Below the pieces are notes generated by a model. It had not been told where the DNA came from. It made no database searches and saw only the letters and a program-made list of their open reading frames with translations. The translations under genes were made by a program, and so were the position numbers. 64,000 nucleotides of DNA from Paenibacillus cellulosilyticus (GTDB lineage: Bacteria > Bacillota > Bacilli > Paenibacillales > Paenibacillaceae), in contig NZ_QGTQ01000020.1 of NCBI RefSeq assembly GCF_003182255.1, positions 46,641 to 110,640 on the forward strand, in the 5' to 3' direction. Of the stretch, positions 25,267-34,287 are shown one piece after another. How positions within the stretch are numbered: the stretch's first letter is position 1; each line of letters starts with the position of its first letter.

Positions 25267-26235
25267 TTGTCGAGCGTCTACTTACACCATATACGAATGA
25301 AACGGGAATCCAAATCATTCGTCGATAGCATGTATGCGATATTAACCGCTGCAGGCTTGTTCGAGGGACCGAAGTATAGGCTGTCGGGTTTATCGGGCAT
25401 GGCTTTCAAGTTCACAGTGCATGAACGGCTGCTTCCTCTGTCCGTGACGGCGTACGGTCAATGGGGACTTGAACATGGTCCAGCGGTAGACAATCTTGGA
25501 CTGCTCACGATATGGGATGGGGGCCGCACTCGTCATCTGACGTTCGAACATTACCAGAAGGATGCAGTCAACTGGATAAAAGCCAGCCTTGACCGTGGTC
25601 TAGGCGTCATCCATTGGATTCCAGAGTTTGGTATTATTCATGGGTATGACGATGACGACGGCGTGTTCTTCTTACAGGATGGATGGTCGCAGGAGGATCA
25701 TATTGTGCTGTATGACAATCTGGGTCTGAATTTCACGCCGTTCTGGTATGTACAGATGTTCGGGGAGAAAGTCGCTGTACCGCTTGAGGAGCAAGTGCTG
25801 GAATCGGCGCGGTTAGCGATCCACGATTGGCATACGCCGTTCAAAACGCTGCCGAACAAGGACATCGCATCCGGCAAGCTTGCATACGAGTTTTTCATTG
25901 GTGCGCTGAAGAGCGGCGACTTCGATGAGGGCGGAGGAAGATACATCCTAGATTCGTATCGGTATGCACGGCAAGAGATTCGCGATTATCTCTCAGAGAT
26001 GCAGACTCTGTGGCCCGAGATAGCGGAGGCTTACAAGTATTACGCAGAACTGAGTGGGCTCATCGCGGATATAAGCTTCGAGCATAGCGGAGGCGTGTCG
26101 GCGATGAAGGATAAGCTTGCGGCAGCGGCGCAGCTGGAAGATCGGGCGATTCAACAGTTCAGCAAGCTGTCCGTACGTTATGCCGATCCGTCTCGGACGA
26201 TTGAGACAAGATGGAACACACATTCATCAAGGTAG
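25267..26235 (+). CDS. Unknown-function protein, C39/BtrH-like fold suspected (paralog 1 of 3)
   Basis: A 322-residue protein of no family I can name with certainty. It is a clear paralog of the next gene and of 56270-57262: shared DRGLGVIHW ... FGIIHGYDD (residues about 110-130), then TLPNKDIASGKLAYEFFIGALKSGDF and RYARQEIRDYLSEMQ, then a helical C-terminus. The first half resembles papain-like C39/BtrH N-terminal domains, which pair LSGLSGMAFKF-like and GYDD-like strands, but the usual catalytic Cys is absent. No signal peptide or membrane segment. The TTG start has AAGGAG eight bases upstream; it begins two bases after the WYL regulator's stop, so the genes are co-transcribed. Confidence 0.75.
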   Translation: MSSVYLHHIRMKRESKSFVDSMYAILTAAGLFEGPKYRLSGLSGMAFKFTVHERLLPLSVTAYGQWGLEHGPAVDNLGLLTIWDGGRTRHLTFEHYQKDAVNWIKASLDRGLGVIHWIPEFGIIHGYDDDDGVFFLQDGWSQEDHIVLYDNLGLNFTPFWYVQMFGEKVAVPLEEQVLESARLAIHDWHTPFKTLPNKDIASGKLAYEFFIGALKSGDFDEGGGRYILDSYRYARQEIRDYLSEMQTLWPEIAEAYKYYAELSGLIADISFEHSGGVSAMKDKLAAAAQLEDRAIQQFSKLSVRYADPSRTIETRWNTHSSR

Positions 26236-26260
26236 TGTTGAGACTGGAGGCGTGGAAGCG

Positions 26261-27271
26261 ATGGTATCCCTTACAGCAAATAAACTTCAGCATTTTCATA
26301 TGAAGGCGGAGTCGAGACCGTATCTTGATGCGATGCATGCGGTATTGACGCATGCAGGCTGGACGACGTTGTCCAAGCCGATGCTGGCGGGGATGACGGT
26401 GAACGGCTTTCGCATGGCGGTCCATCGCAGGCTGACGGCCGAGTCGACGACGGCGTACAACTGGCATGCGGAGCATTTTCTCGCGGCGGATTTCATTGGG
26501 GTAATGTGCAGCTCCAAGGCGGAATTCACCTTCAAGCGAACGTTCCCGCTCTATCGCAAGCAGGCGATCGGAGATATACGCTCTTCGATCGACCGCGGTA
26601 TTGCGGCTATCTGCTGGCATAACGGGCAATTCGTTGCGATTGTGGGCTATGAGGATGTCGAAGACGGCTCAGGTAGTGGCGGCACTGGGAATGACTCAGT
26701 CAGGTTGTTCTATGCCGATGGATGGTCTGATGAGGTTAAGCCGTTCAACGATAGGGATTTCGGAGTTGGAGAAGATCGCGAGAATCCATCTCCGTATTGG
26801 TATTATCAGATATTCGAAGGCTGTATTCCAATGGATGAGGCGGCTGTGATGAAGGAGTCGTTCTTGCAGGCGATATTCAAATGGGAGACGCATGACGGTA
26901 CGCTGCCGGAGAAGGACTATGCTTGCGGAGCAGCGGTGTATGATGCAATCCTTCAGGCACTCCGCAGCGGCGATTATGATCAGGCGGGGGCAAGCGAGAC
27001 ATTCCGATGCATGGCGGTTGCGAAGCGGGACATTGCGGCGTATATGTCCGAGGCGGAGCGGCGATGGCCGGCGGCTGTTGAGGCGGCAGCGCATTATTAT
27101 CGTGTTGCGGAGCTTTTCACAGGTATCGAGGCTGCGGCAATCAATCAAGTAGATGAGCTGTGCGGATTATTCCAAGAGGCCAAGCAGGCCGAGACGCAGG
27201 CGATCGAAGCGCTTCGGCAGCTTGTTCGTGAGACGGTCGACAATCGGTTCCATGATGTGGGGCTGCGATAA
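26261..27271 (+). CDS. Unknown-function protein, paralog 2 of 3
   Basis: A 336-residue protein homologous to the gene just before it. The N-terminus reads HFHMKAESRPYLDAMHAVLTH where paralog 1 has HIRMKRESKSFVDSMYAILTA; then comes LAGMTVNGFRMAVHRRLTAES, DRGIAAICW ... AIVGYED, and TLPEKDYACGAAVYDAILQALRSGDY. It also carries a Gly/Ser insert (GSGSGGTGN) after GYED. The ATG at 26261 follows a GGAGG; the frame upstream overlaps the end of the preceding gene and is not used. It is probably the last gene of a WYL-paralog-paralog operon. A tandem duplication followed by divergence is the simplest origin. Confidence 0.75.
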   Translation: MVSLTANKLQHFHMKAESRPYLDAMHAVLTHAGWTTLSKPMLAGMTVNGFRMAVHRRLTAESTTAYNWHAEHFLAADFIGVMCSSKAEFTFKRTFPLYRKQAIGDIRSSIDRGIAAICWHNGQFVAIVGYEDVEDGSGSGGTGNDSVRLFYADGWSDEVKPFNDRDFGVGEDRENPSPYWYYQIFEGCIPMDEAAVMKESFLQAIFKWETHDGTLPEKDYACGAAVYDAILQALRSGDYDQAGASETFRCMAVAKRDIAAYMSEAERRWPAAVEAAAHYYRVAELFTGIEAAAINQVDELCGLFQEAKQAETQAIEALRQLVRETVDNRFHDVGLR

Positions 27272-27285
27272 CTCGACTCGACGTG

Positions 27286-28299
27286 CTATTTTACCGCCCG
27301 CAATAGCGGTTCTAGCAGCGTCTTCAGCTGATCTTCGTGACACTGCAGCCAGTTGTCCCGCTCGATGAGCTGATTCGCAATATAAGCAAACGCAGCTGCG
27401 TTGTCTTTGCCAGAACGATTTTGTCCAATATAGATATGTAAGACAGCAATATGGTACAAGCGGGTTAAGGTGCGAAGCTGCTGCATTTCCTCGTAGGTGC
27501 AGCCGCCATACAAGGCATATCCCTCAATGAAAGCTTGCGCCATCTCTAGCGAGCCGCCTGACATGTGGAGCACATGATTGAGGCTGATCGCGAACTCCAG
27601 GAACCGAATATCTTCCGCAAGGAAATCGAAATCCAACACGCCCGTTATACGCTGCTCAACAGCTAACAGGTTGAAGACAAGCAAATCGTGGTGCACCACT
27701 TGTCTAGGCAAGGCGGACAGTGCATCGCGATTCGCTTCAACCGAAGCGAGCGATTCCTCATATATACGCCGCTGCTCATCCGTAATGGGAAAAGGCGGCG
27801 TCTCCCAGAAAGCAGCAGCTGCCTCTCGAGTGGCAAGAGGATGAAGCCGATAGAAATCGGTGAAAGGAATGCCCGTGTAAGGATGGCAATCCTTCAGTTC
27901 TCCAAATTCTCTAAGCCTCACGCTAACTTCACCAACGACTTGTCCTAACGCGTTCGCATCAGCAAGCGTTGAAAGCGGGGGAGCAGCGCCTTCGATGTAC
28001 GTGACGAGCGCCCCCAGTGTCCCATCCGATAATATCACATATCCCTCGCCATTCCTTGTAGGCAGAAACGCAGGGATTTCAAAAGCTAGCGGCAGTTCGT
28101 TTAGAAACGACGTCACTTTCATCTCTAAGCTCAAGCTATCCTGAGACTTCGTATAACGGTTATAATGACGAACGACATATTTACGGTCCTGCACCGTTAC
28201 GAACCTTGTCGTATTCGTTAGCCCGAAGGGAACGGGCTCTGTGCTTACATGATCGAGCGGAAAATAGTGTTCAATAATCGTATCGATCGTATCTGTCAT
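27286..28299 (-). CDS. APH/ChoK-family kinase-like phosphotransferase
   Basis: A 337-residue aminoglycoside-phosphotransferase-fold protein. The catalytic loop VVHHDLLVFNLL (HxDxxxxN) and the metal-binding LDFDF in GVLDFDFLAED are present, and the N-lobe has a Lys-type segment in RKYVVRHYNRYTKS. The family includes homoserine kinase II, CotS-type spore proteins and many uncharacterised small-molecule kinases; the substrate cannot be read. AGGAGG precedes the ATG by ten bases. It is the third gene of a minus-strand run with a small membrane protein and a lipoprotein. Confidence 0.88.
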   Translation of the reverse strand: MTDTIDTIIEHYFPLDHVSTEPVPFGLTNTTRFVTVQDRKYVVRHYNRYTKSQDSLSLEMKVTSFLNELPLAFEIPAFLPTRNGEGYVILSDGTLGALVTYIEGAAPPLSTLADANALGQVVGEVSVRLREFGELKDCHPYTGIPFTDFYRLHPLATREAAAAFWETPPFPITDEQRRIYEESLASVEANRDALSALPRQVVHHDLLVFNLLAVEQRITGVLDFDFLAEDIRFLEFAISLNHVLHMSGGSLEMAQAFIEGYALYGGCTYEEMQQLRTLTRLYHIAVLHIYIGQNRSGKDNAAAFAYIANQLIERDNWLQCHEDQLKTLLEPLLRAVK

Positions 28300-28334
28300 A
28301 ACTGCGATTCCTCCTGTTCATCCAAGCTGTCAGC

Positions 28335-28751
28335 TTATTGCTTCAGCGCCTTCGCCTTACCAAACGCGGTATCCAGAATGCTGTACAGCGCCCCGGCCAG
28401 ACCGAATAGCATATACGCGCTGCTCTTATGGAGATGAAATTCTCTCACGAAGGATTCATTGTACAAGACGTCAAAAAAATACGATCCTGCGTATATTCCC
28501 AAGCCACAGTATAGCGCATAGTGGAGCGGCCAGACGCGACGAGCCAATAGATGCAGCGCGGCTGTAACAAGTAGATATATAGCTGAAACGACGATCGATA
28601 AGAAAAAGGTGATGAACAAGAAGGCCACGCCCATATTGCGCAGTCCGTAATATTCCGTTGTCGTAATCTTGTTGCCCTCCAGTAGTTCAAGTCCGATGAA
28701 GGCTCCATTGAACATGACGACGGATGCAAACCATAGAATCAAATATCTCAT
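28335..28751 (-). CDS. Small multi-spanning membrane protein, unknown
   Basis: A 138-residue protein with about four hydrophobic stretches (LILWFASVVMFNGAFIGLEL; VAFLFITFFLSIVVSAIYLLV; YALYCGLGIYAGSYFFDVL; AYMLFGLAGALYSILDTAF), hence a cytoplasmic-membrane protein. I do not recognise the family. It lies 16 bases after the lipoprotein gene and before the APH-like kinase on the same strand, so the three are probably one transcript. Confidence 0.72.
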   Translation of the reverse strand: MRYLILWFASVVMFNGAFIGLELLEGNKITTTEYYGLRNMGVAFLFITFFLSIVVSAIYLLVTAALHLLARRVWPLHYALYCGLGIYAGSYFFDVLYNESFVREFHLHKSSAYMLFGLAGALYSILDTAFGKAKALKQ

Positions 28752-28767
28752 GCGACGCGCTTCACTC

Positions 28768-29271
28768 CTAATGAATGTCCTTCATTCGAATTAATCGGCT
28801 ATTTTGTGTGACCTCATCCTTGTAATTCACAATCTCATGATAGCCTTCAATCTCGATGGTGGCTTCGCCTGTTTCTTGATTTCCGAATAAGCTGGCATCC
28901 TTCTCCTCTGTAAAATACAACCTCGTCTCGTACTCGAATAGATTGTGCTTAGGAAACAGCTGCTGCGAACTCGAATCAGGTATGAACGTGATCCCGTCTC
29001 GATCGGGATCATGATGGTAGGTACCGCTGATTTCGATAGGCTCTGATGTAAATTCAATATCGACAAGCGGCTGGTTCTCCATAAACGGCGTGACCTGAGC
29101 GCTCTTGATCGTCATTAGGCCAAGCTGATCGCCAACTTTGACCTTCTGCGGATCATACGTAAGGTTGGTTGCAGAGGGTGTAGTCGTCGTTTCACTGCGT
29201 TCATTCGACCCCGCACTGCATCCTACTAGAAGCAGCAGCAATAGTGGCAGCAGCCACACTTTTCCTCTCAT
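28768..29271 (-). CDS. Lipoprotein, unknown
   Basis: A 167-residue predicted lipoprotein: MRGKVWLLPLLLLLLVGCS has a clear lipobox (LVGC, Cys18) and is followed by a Ser/Thr-rich linker, then a globular domain with VKVGDQLGLMTIKSAQV and YETRLYF. It should be anchored on the outer face of the membrane. No family recognised. The start has GAGGAGG upstream. First gene of the minus-strand lipoprotein-membrane-kinase run. Confidence 0.8.
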   Translation of the reverse strand: MRGKVWLLPLLLLLLVGCSAGSNERSETTTTPSATNLTYDPQKVKVGDQLGLMTIKSAQVTPFMENQPLVDIEFTSEPIEISGTYHHDPDRDGITFIPDSSSQQLFPKHNLFEYETRLYFTEEKDASLFGNQETGEATIEIEGYHEIVNYKDEVTQNSRLIRMKDIH

Positions 29272-29492
29272 CTTAATCCTCCTCTATTGGTTTGAAAATA
29301 AGCCGAATGCTCCGCTGCCTTGCTGTATATAGCTGTAGACACCGGTTAATGGTAAAAAGTTTCATTTTGAAATAGGAATTTTTTGGAAAAAACTGAAGTT
29401 TCTTTAATCACGCACCCATGACGAACGGCGTTATGACAGGGATTTATCGGAAGGATTTGAGTGTGGAGTAGTCAGGGAGTAGCGCGATATCG

Positions 29493-29611
29493 GCTTCCGT
29501 GGAGGGATGAGAATCTCTCTGCGGAAGCTTTTTCGTGCTGGAATAGACGTTGAGGATTGCGCTTTGCTACGATAATGGTTTAATGTATCTTACAATATGT
29601 GTAATTGGAAT
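29493..29611 (+). repeat. 119-bp intergenic element, copy 1 (hairpin plus palindrome)
   Basis: A hairpin (GCTTCCG...CGGAAGC followed by TTTTT, 29493-29533) lies 97 bases before the palindromic TTACAATATGTGTAA (29590-29604), which continues as TTGGAAT. The same order and spacing recur at 30492-30610. No plus-strand gene precedes this hairpin, so it is not simply a terminator. The rest of the 29272-29659 spacer shows nothing else. Confidence 0.7.
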
Positions 29612-29659
29612 TATTAGATTGGTGAGGAGTCAAGCTGGCTCGTCAGGAGGTTGTGGGTA

Positions 29660-30481
29660 TTGAATCATGTGGCAGCAGTGAATGTGGATCGAGGCATACG
29701 CAAAATGGACAGCTTGATCAATTTCCGCGACGTCGGGGGATTGCCGATTGTGGACGGACGTGTCATGAGGACGGGGATCCTGTATCGCTCGAATGAACCG
29801 CATAAGCTGAAACTGAAGGACCTGAACAAATTCAATGGTCTGAATCTGAAGCTCATCTGTGACCTCCGCACGCCCAACGAGAGAAGAACAAGGCTCCCGC
29901 GTTTTGTGGAGAGCAGCACGAGGACAGTGAACATCCCGTTTTATCAGAACGATGAGGACTATACGAGGTTTCAAATTTTCAAGCAGATTCTAAGCACCGT
30001 TCGAACGATTGATTTTCATCAGATCATGCGAGATTTTTACCGTAAGGTGTTATTCGATAGCACCGATCAGATTCGAGCTGTCATGACGCTGCTCGCTGAA
30101 CAAGGCGGTGCACCAACGTTGATTCATTGCGCGAGCGGCAAAGACCGGACGGGAATGATCGTTGCTCTTCTGCAGCTGCTGGCCGGCGTTCCGCGTAACG
30201 AGGTCATGACGGACTATATGCTGTCTAACCCGCTGAATGAAAGCGAGACGGATCGTGCGATCAGATACTTACGAATCTTCACCTGTTTCCGTCTATCCCG
30301 AGAGCGGCTGCTGCCGCTGCTGGAGGTTCGGCATGAATACTTGGAGGAAGTGCTGGACGAGCTGTTTGCGAAGTATGGGACAATTGAATCCTATCTCGTG
30401 CAGGCTTGCGGGGTAGATGAGCGGACGATTGAGGTGCTGCGCGAGAGCTTAGTCTCGGATGAGCGAGAGGCGCATGAATGA
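29660..30481 (+). CDS. Tyrosine-protein phosphatase (PTP/DSP-like)
   Basis: A 273-residue cytoplasmic phosphatase of the Y_phosphatase3 type, acting on phosphotyrosine or phosphoinositide-like substrates. The N-terminal hallmark NFRDVGGLPIVDGRVMRTGILYRS and the P-loop HCASGKDRTG (Cys157 nucleophile, Arg in the last part) are both intact, with YMLSN downstream as usual. The TTG at 29660 is chosen: AGGAGG lies nine bases upstream, whereas the TTG at 29651 touches it. The gene is flanked on both sides by copies of a 119-bp intergenic element. Its own downstream hairpin (30492-30535) can act as terminator. Confidence 0.9.
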   Translation: MNHVAAVNVDRGIRKMDSLINFRDVGGLPIVDGRVMRTGILYRSNEPHKLKLKDLNKFNGLNLKLICDLRTPNERRTRLPRFVESSTRTVNIPFYQNDEDYTRFQIFKQILSTVRTIDFHQIMRDFYRKVLFDSTDQIRAVMTLLAEQGGAPTLIHCASGKDRTGMIVALLQLLAGVPRNEVMTDYMLSNPLNESETDRAIRYLRIFTCFRLSRERLLPLLEVRHEYLEEVLDELFAKYGTIESYLVQACGVDERTIEVLRESLVSDEREAHE

Positions 30482-30491
30482 TGGAATGGAT

Positions 30492-30610
30492 AGCTTTCGT
30501 AGAGGGAGGAGACTCTCTTTACGGAGGCTTTTTTAGTTGATAACAAATTATAGGATTAAACTTTAATGAATGAGTGGTTTAGCCGATATTACAATATGTG
30601 TAATTGGAAT
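30492..30610 (+). repeat. 119-bp intergenic element, copy 2 (hairpin plus palindrome)
   Basis: Diverged copy of 29493-29611: hairpin AGCTTTCGTAGAG / CTCTTTACGGAGGCT with TTTTTT, then 97 bases from its start the identical TTACAATATGTGTAA (30589-30603). It follows the phosphatase gene, for which the hairpin can be a terminator, and precedes the TerD cluster. The remaining spacer to 30813 is AT-rich, with TATGATAATAT at about 30768 as a candidate -10. Confidence 0.7.
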
Positions 30611-30813
30611 AAGGGAACTGGAACAGTGTCAGGCAGCAGAAATGTAAGATTGTCTGGCTGATTTGTTAAAAAACATCTATTTTAATTGAGGTTTAACAAA
30701 TAACTTTAGCTAAACTTTAATTAAATAGGGTGTAAATCTTATGGGTTATCCTACCTTGGTATGATAATATATGAAAGTAGCGGGACTAAAGAACTAGAAA
30801 AGAGGGATATGCT

Positions 30814-31389
30814 ATGGCAGTTAATTTAGCTAAGGGACAGAAAGTTGATCTTACGAAAACGAACCCAGGACTCACGAAGATTCTTGTTGGATTGGGCTGG
30901 GATACGAACAAATATGATGCTGGCGGCGAATTCGACCTCGACGTGTCCGTATTTTGCACGAACGGCGCGGGTAAAGTAGAGCACGAGAAAAACTTTATTT
31001 TCTATAACAACCCACAAAATGAGAATGGTTCTGTTGTCCACACGGGCGATAACCGTTCCGGCGAAGGCGACGGAGACGATGAGCAAATCAAGGTTGATCT
31101 GGCCAACGTTCCAGCTAACGTTGAGAAAGTAGCATTCACGATCACGATTCACGAAGCGGCAGAGCGCAATCAAAACTTCGGCCAAGTGTCCAATGCGTAT
31201 GTGCGTATTGTGAACGAGGCGAATGACGAAGAAGTGATTCGTTTCGACCTTGGCGAAGACTTCTCGATCGAGACGGGCATCGTTGTTGGTGAACTGTACC
31301 GCCACTCCGGCGAGTGGAAGTTCTCCGCGATCGGCAGCGGCTATAAAGACGGACTTGCAGGCCTTGTGCGTGACTACGGTCTAGCTTAA
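30814..31389 (+). CDS. TerD family protein, stress/tellurium-resistance type
   Basis: A 191-residue TerD-domain protein, the size of Bacillus YceD/YceE. Hallmarks: [32 protein letters not shown], the acidic Ca2+-binding loop FDLDVSVF, and [21 protein letters not shown], ending with [19 protein letters not shown]. TerD proteins bind calcium and form membrane-associated complexes with TerC in resistance to tellurite, phage, colicins and envelope stress. First gene of a TerD-TerD-TerD/TerA-TerC operon. AGAGGG precedes the ATG. Confidence 0.95.
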   Translation: MAVNLAKGQKVDLTKTNPGLTKILVGLGWDTNKYDAGGEFDLDVSVFCTNGAGKVEHEKNFIFYNNPQNENGSVVHTGDNRSGEGDGDDEQIKVDLANVPANVEKVAFTITIHEAAERNQNFGQVSNAYVRIVNEANDEEVIRFDLGEDFSIETGIVVGELYRHSGEWKFSAIGSGYKDGLAGLVRDYGLA

Positions 31390-31444
31390 TAGCAACTACT
31401 TAATCGTTCGTAATCACTATTTCTACAAAAATGGAGTGAGCAGA

Positions 31445-32023
31445 ATGAGCATCAATCTAGCAAAAGGTCAGCGCATTGACCTTACGAAGACGAACCCAGG
31501 GTTGACCAAAGTAATCGTCGGCCTTGGCTGGGATACGAACAAATACAGCGGAGGAAGCGACTTCGACCTTGATGCGTCGGCATTCCTGCTGCACGAGGAC
31601 GGCAAAGCGAAGAGCGAAGCGGACTTTGTCTTCTATAATAACCTTCAAGCTTATAACGGCGCGGTCCTGCACACAGGCGATAATCGTACAGGCGAGGGCG
31701 ATGGCGACGACGAGCAGATCGTTATCGATTTCAGCAAAATTCCTGCTCACATCAGCCGGATCGGAATTACGGTTACGATCCATGAGGCGGAAACACGCTA
31801 TCAGAACTTCGGACAAGTCTCCAGCGCATTCGTACGCGTCGTGAACGAAGCGAATAACGTGGAAGTGCTCCGTTACGATCTAGGCGAGGACTTCTCGACG
31901 GAGACGGCGGTTGTGTTCTGCGAGTTTTATCGTCACGGGAACGATTGGAAATTCCAAGCGATCGGCAGCGGCTTCGCTGGCGGCCTGATCTCGCTCGTTC
32001 GTAACTACGGGCTGAGCGTATAG
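31445..32023 (+). CDS. TerD family protein, second copy
   Basis: A 192-residue TerD protein, clearly paralogous to the gene before it ([63 protein letters not shown]). The acidic calcium loop is intact. I use the ATG at 31445, which aligns with the other TerD starts and has GGAG eight bases upstream, over the GTG at 31436. It lies 55 bases after the first TerD gene and 67 bases before the third, all in one operon. Confidence 0.95.
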   Translation: MSINLAKGQRIDLTKTNPGLTKVIVGLGWDTNKYSGGSDFDLDASAFLLHEDGKAKSEADFVFYNNLQAYNGAVLHTGDNRTGEGDGDDEQIVIDFSKIPAHISRIGITVTIHEAETRYQNFGQVSSAFVRVVNEANNVEVLRYDLGEDFSTETAVVFCEFYRHGNDWKFQAIGSGFAGGLISLVRNYGLSV

Positions 32024-32090
32024 CATGAACGGCAGGGGAACGGGTAACCGTATCCCCTGAATTTTTGATACGAAGAAAGGGTGAATCTGG

Positions 32091-33353
32091 ATGTCTGTTT
32101 CGGTAGTGAAGGGACAAAAAGCCGACATTACGAAGGGCAATCCCTCCCTGTCCAACCTGAAGGTTACGATAGGCTGGGCATCGTCCGCGAACATCGAGCT
32201 CGATTGCTCCGCATTCCTGCTTGCGTCTAGCGGCAAAGTGAGCGGAGACAGCGATTTGATCTTTTATGGCAACCCATCCAACGCCTTCATCGCTTACTCG
32301 GAGGTTGGAGCAACAGAGAGGCAGTTAATGATTAGCCTCGACAAAGTATCCCCGCAAGTGGATAAAATCGCGTTTACGCTTACGATTTACGAAGGCGAGC
32401 AGCGGCGCCAGAACTTCAGTCAAGTGAACGGTGCCTTCATCCGATTCTCGAATGCAGCGTCAGGCCAAGAAGTGCTGCGCTATGACCTCGGCAATCCATT
32501 CTCCATTGAGACAGCTATCGTCGTAGGAGAATTATATCGATACAATGGCGAATGGAAGTTTAGCTCGATCGGCGCTGGTTATTCCGGCGGTCTGAACGCA
32601 CTGTGCGCTTCTTATGGAATTGAGACGCAGGACAAGGCACCTGTGCCGCCCGTGAACGCGCAGCAGTCGCCTCCGCCAGCACCGCCGAAGCCTGCAGCGC
32701 CACCAGTCATTCCGCCACAGCCGCAGCAGCAGCAGCAGCCAGTTCAATTGAACCTGTCTAAGATCGAACTTAAGAAGAAGGGCGAGAAAATCAACCTTCA
32801 GAAGAAGTCCGGCGGACTAGGTGAGATTCTGATCAATCTGAACTGGAACCAGCAGACGAAGAAATCCGGCTTCTGGGGCAGCAAGAGCGAAGCGATCGAT
32901 CTAGACCTTGCATGTCTCTATGAGCTCAAGAATGGCGAGAAGGGCGTTATCCAAGCGTTAGGGGAAAGGTTCGGCTCTCTCGACCGTGCGCCGTACATAG
33001 TGCTGGATGGTGACGACCGGACAGGCTCGGTCAAGACGGGTGAGAATATCCGAATTAATGGCGCTAAAGTGGCCGAAATTAAGCGGATTCTCGTCTTCAC
33101 CTTCATCTACGAAGGCGTATCCCGCTGGTCCGAAGCAGACGGCATCGTAACGCTGAAGCAGGATGGCGGGCCGGATATTATCGTAAGGCTGGACGAATAC
33201 GACAATAACCATCGGATGTGTGCAATCGCGATGATCGAGAACCAAGGCAATGAGACGTTCAGCATCGAACGGATCGTTCGTCATTTCAGTGGACATCGCG
33301 AATTAGATCAGGCATACGGATGGGGAATGCGTTGGGTCGCAGGATCCAAATAA
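32091..33353 (+). CDS. Two-domain TerD/TerA-like protein with Pro/Gln linker
   Basis: A 420-residue protein with two TerD-superfamily domains. Residues 1-176 are TerD-like (VVKGQKADITKGNPSLSNLKVTIGW) but lack the GDGDDEQ loop of the two preceding proteins. Residues about 183-218 are a Pro/Gln/Ala-rich linker with a run of Gln. Residues about 220-420 are a second domain of TerA type (IELKKKGEKINLQKKSG, IDLDLACLYELKNGEKG, LDGDDRTGSVKTGENIRINGA). It may act as a scaffold joining TerD subunits. AAAGGGTG precedes the ATG. Confidence 0.92.
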   Translation: MSVSVVKGQKADITKGNPSLSNLKVTIGWASSANIELDCSAFLLASSGKVSGDSDLIFYGNPSNAFIAYSEVGATERQLMISLDKVSPQVDKIAFTLTIYEGEQRRQNFSQVNGAFIRFSNAASGQEVLRYDLGNPFSIETAIVVGELYRYNGEWKFSSIGAGYSGGLNALCASYGIETQDKAPVPPVNAQQSPPPAPPKPAAPPVIPPQPQQQQQPVQLNLSKIELKKKGEKINLQKKSGGLGEILINLNWNQQTKKSGFWGSKSEAIDLDLACLYELKNGEKGVIQALGERFGSLDRAPYIVLDGDDRTGSVKTGENIRINGAKVAEIKRILVFTFIYEGVSRWSEADGIVTLKQDGGPDIIVRLDEYDNNHRMCAIAMIENQGNETFSIERIVRHFSGHRELDQAYGWGMRWVAGSK

Positions 33354-33382
33354 TCGTGAGCCTATAGGTGGAGGAAGCAGCA

Positions 33383-34180
33383 ATGGTCGATTTTTTCAAC
33401 AGTGTCATTAACAATTTCTCGGATTTCTTCAACTGGGACAACCTGTCGGCTGTCCTCTCCAGTCCAACCAACTGGGGCTTTGTGTTAACGCTCGTTATTC
33501 TTGAGGGTCTATTGTCGGCAGATAACGCGCTTGTGCTTGCCGTCATGGTTAAGCATCTTCCGAAGGAGCAGCAGAAGAAGGCTTTGTTCTACGGTATTAT
33601 CGGCGCTTATCTGTTCCGCTTCATCTCGATCGGTATCGGTGTGTACTTGGTCAAAATCACGTGGATCAAAGTAGCCGGCGGCGTATATCTGCTGTGGATT
33701 GCGCTCAGCAATCTGTTCGGTCTTGAAGTTAAGTTCGTGAAGGCTGGCGGGGTACCGATCCTGCCGTATATCGGCAAGAAGGACGATGGCGAGGAAGGCG
33801 AAGTCGAGAATAAAGGCCTTGGCTTCTGGCGTACGGTGCTTGCCGTTGAGCTGATGGACATTGCGTTCAGTATCGACAGCGTCCTGGCGGCGTTTGGTGT
33901 CAGCGACCAAGTATGGGTCCTGTTCCTCGGCGGTATTCTCGGCGTATTGATGATGCGCGGCGTCGCGCAGCTGTTCCTCAAGCTGATCGACAAGTTCCCT
34001 GAGCTTGAGCAAGCAGCATTCATCCTTATCGTTATTATCGGTGCGAAGATGATTGCCGGCGCATTCGGCTTCGAAGTGTCGCACTACCTGTTCTTCGGGT
34101 TGCTCATTGCGGTGTTCGTCGGCACGATGATCTACAGCGCAGTGCGCGGCAAGAACGAATCCGAGGCGAAGACGGCTTAA
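33383..34180 (+). CDS. TerC family integral membrane protein
   Basis: A 265-residue membrane protein with about seven to eight hydrophobic segments, of the TerC/YceF type. Hallmarks are EGLLSADNALVLAVMVKHLP and the second acidic repeat VELMDIAFSIDSVLAAFGVS, which hold conserved membrane acidic residues. Relatives are linked to metal (Mn2+) export or loading and anchor TerD proteins at the membrane. The ATG at 33383 has GGAGG eight bases upstream. Last recognised ter gene; a hairpin terminator follows at 34210. Confidence 0.94.
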   Translation: MVDFFNSVINNFSDFFNWDNLSAVLSSPTNWGFVLTLVILEGLLSADNALVLAVMVKHLPKEQQKKALFYGIIGAYLFRFISIGIGVYLVKITWIKVAGGVYLLWIALSNLFGLEVKFVKAGGVPILPYIGKKDDGEEGEVENKGLGFWRTVLAVELMDIAFSIDSVLAAFGVSDQVWVLFLGGILGVLMMRGVAQLFLKLIDKFPELEQAAFILIVIIGAKMIAGAFGFEVSHYLFFGLLIAVFVGTMIYSAVRGKNESEAKTA

Positions 34181-34209
34181 GATTCTCTAACATTTATATC
34201 CATGAAGCA

Positions 34210-34248
34210 GTCCCTCCTGTATGATAATAGGAGGGACTTGTTGTTACC
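34210..34248 (+). terminator. Terminator of the ter operon
   Basis: GTCCCTCCT (34210-34218) / AGGAGGGAC (34229-34237), then TTGTTGTT. Confidence 0.85.
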
Positions 34249-34287
34249 TCCCGTTGGCGCGTTTTCTTAACGATTGGGGGAAAATTG

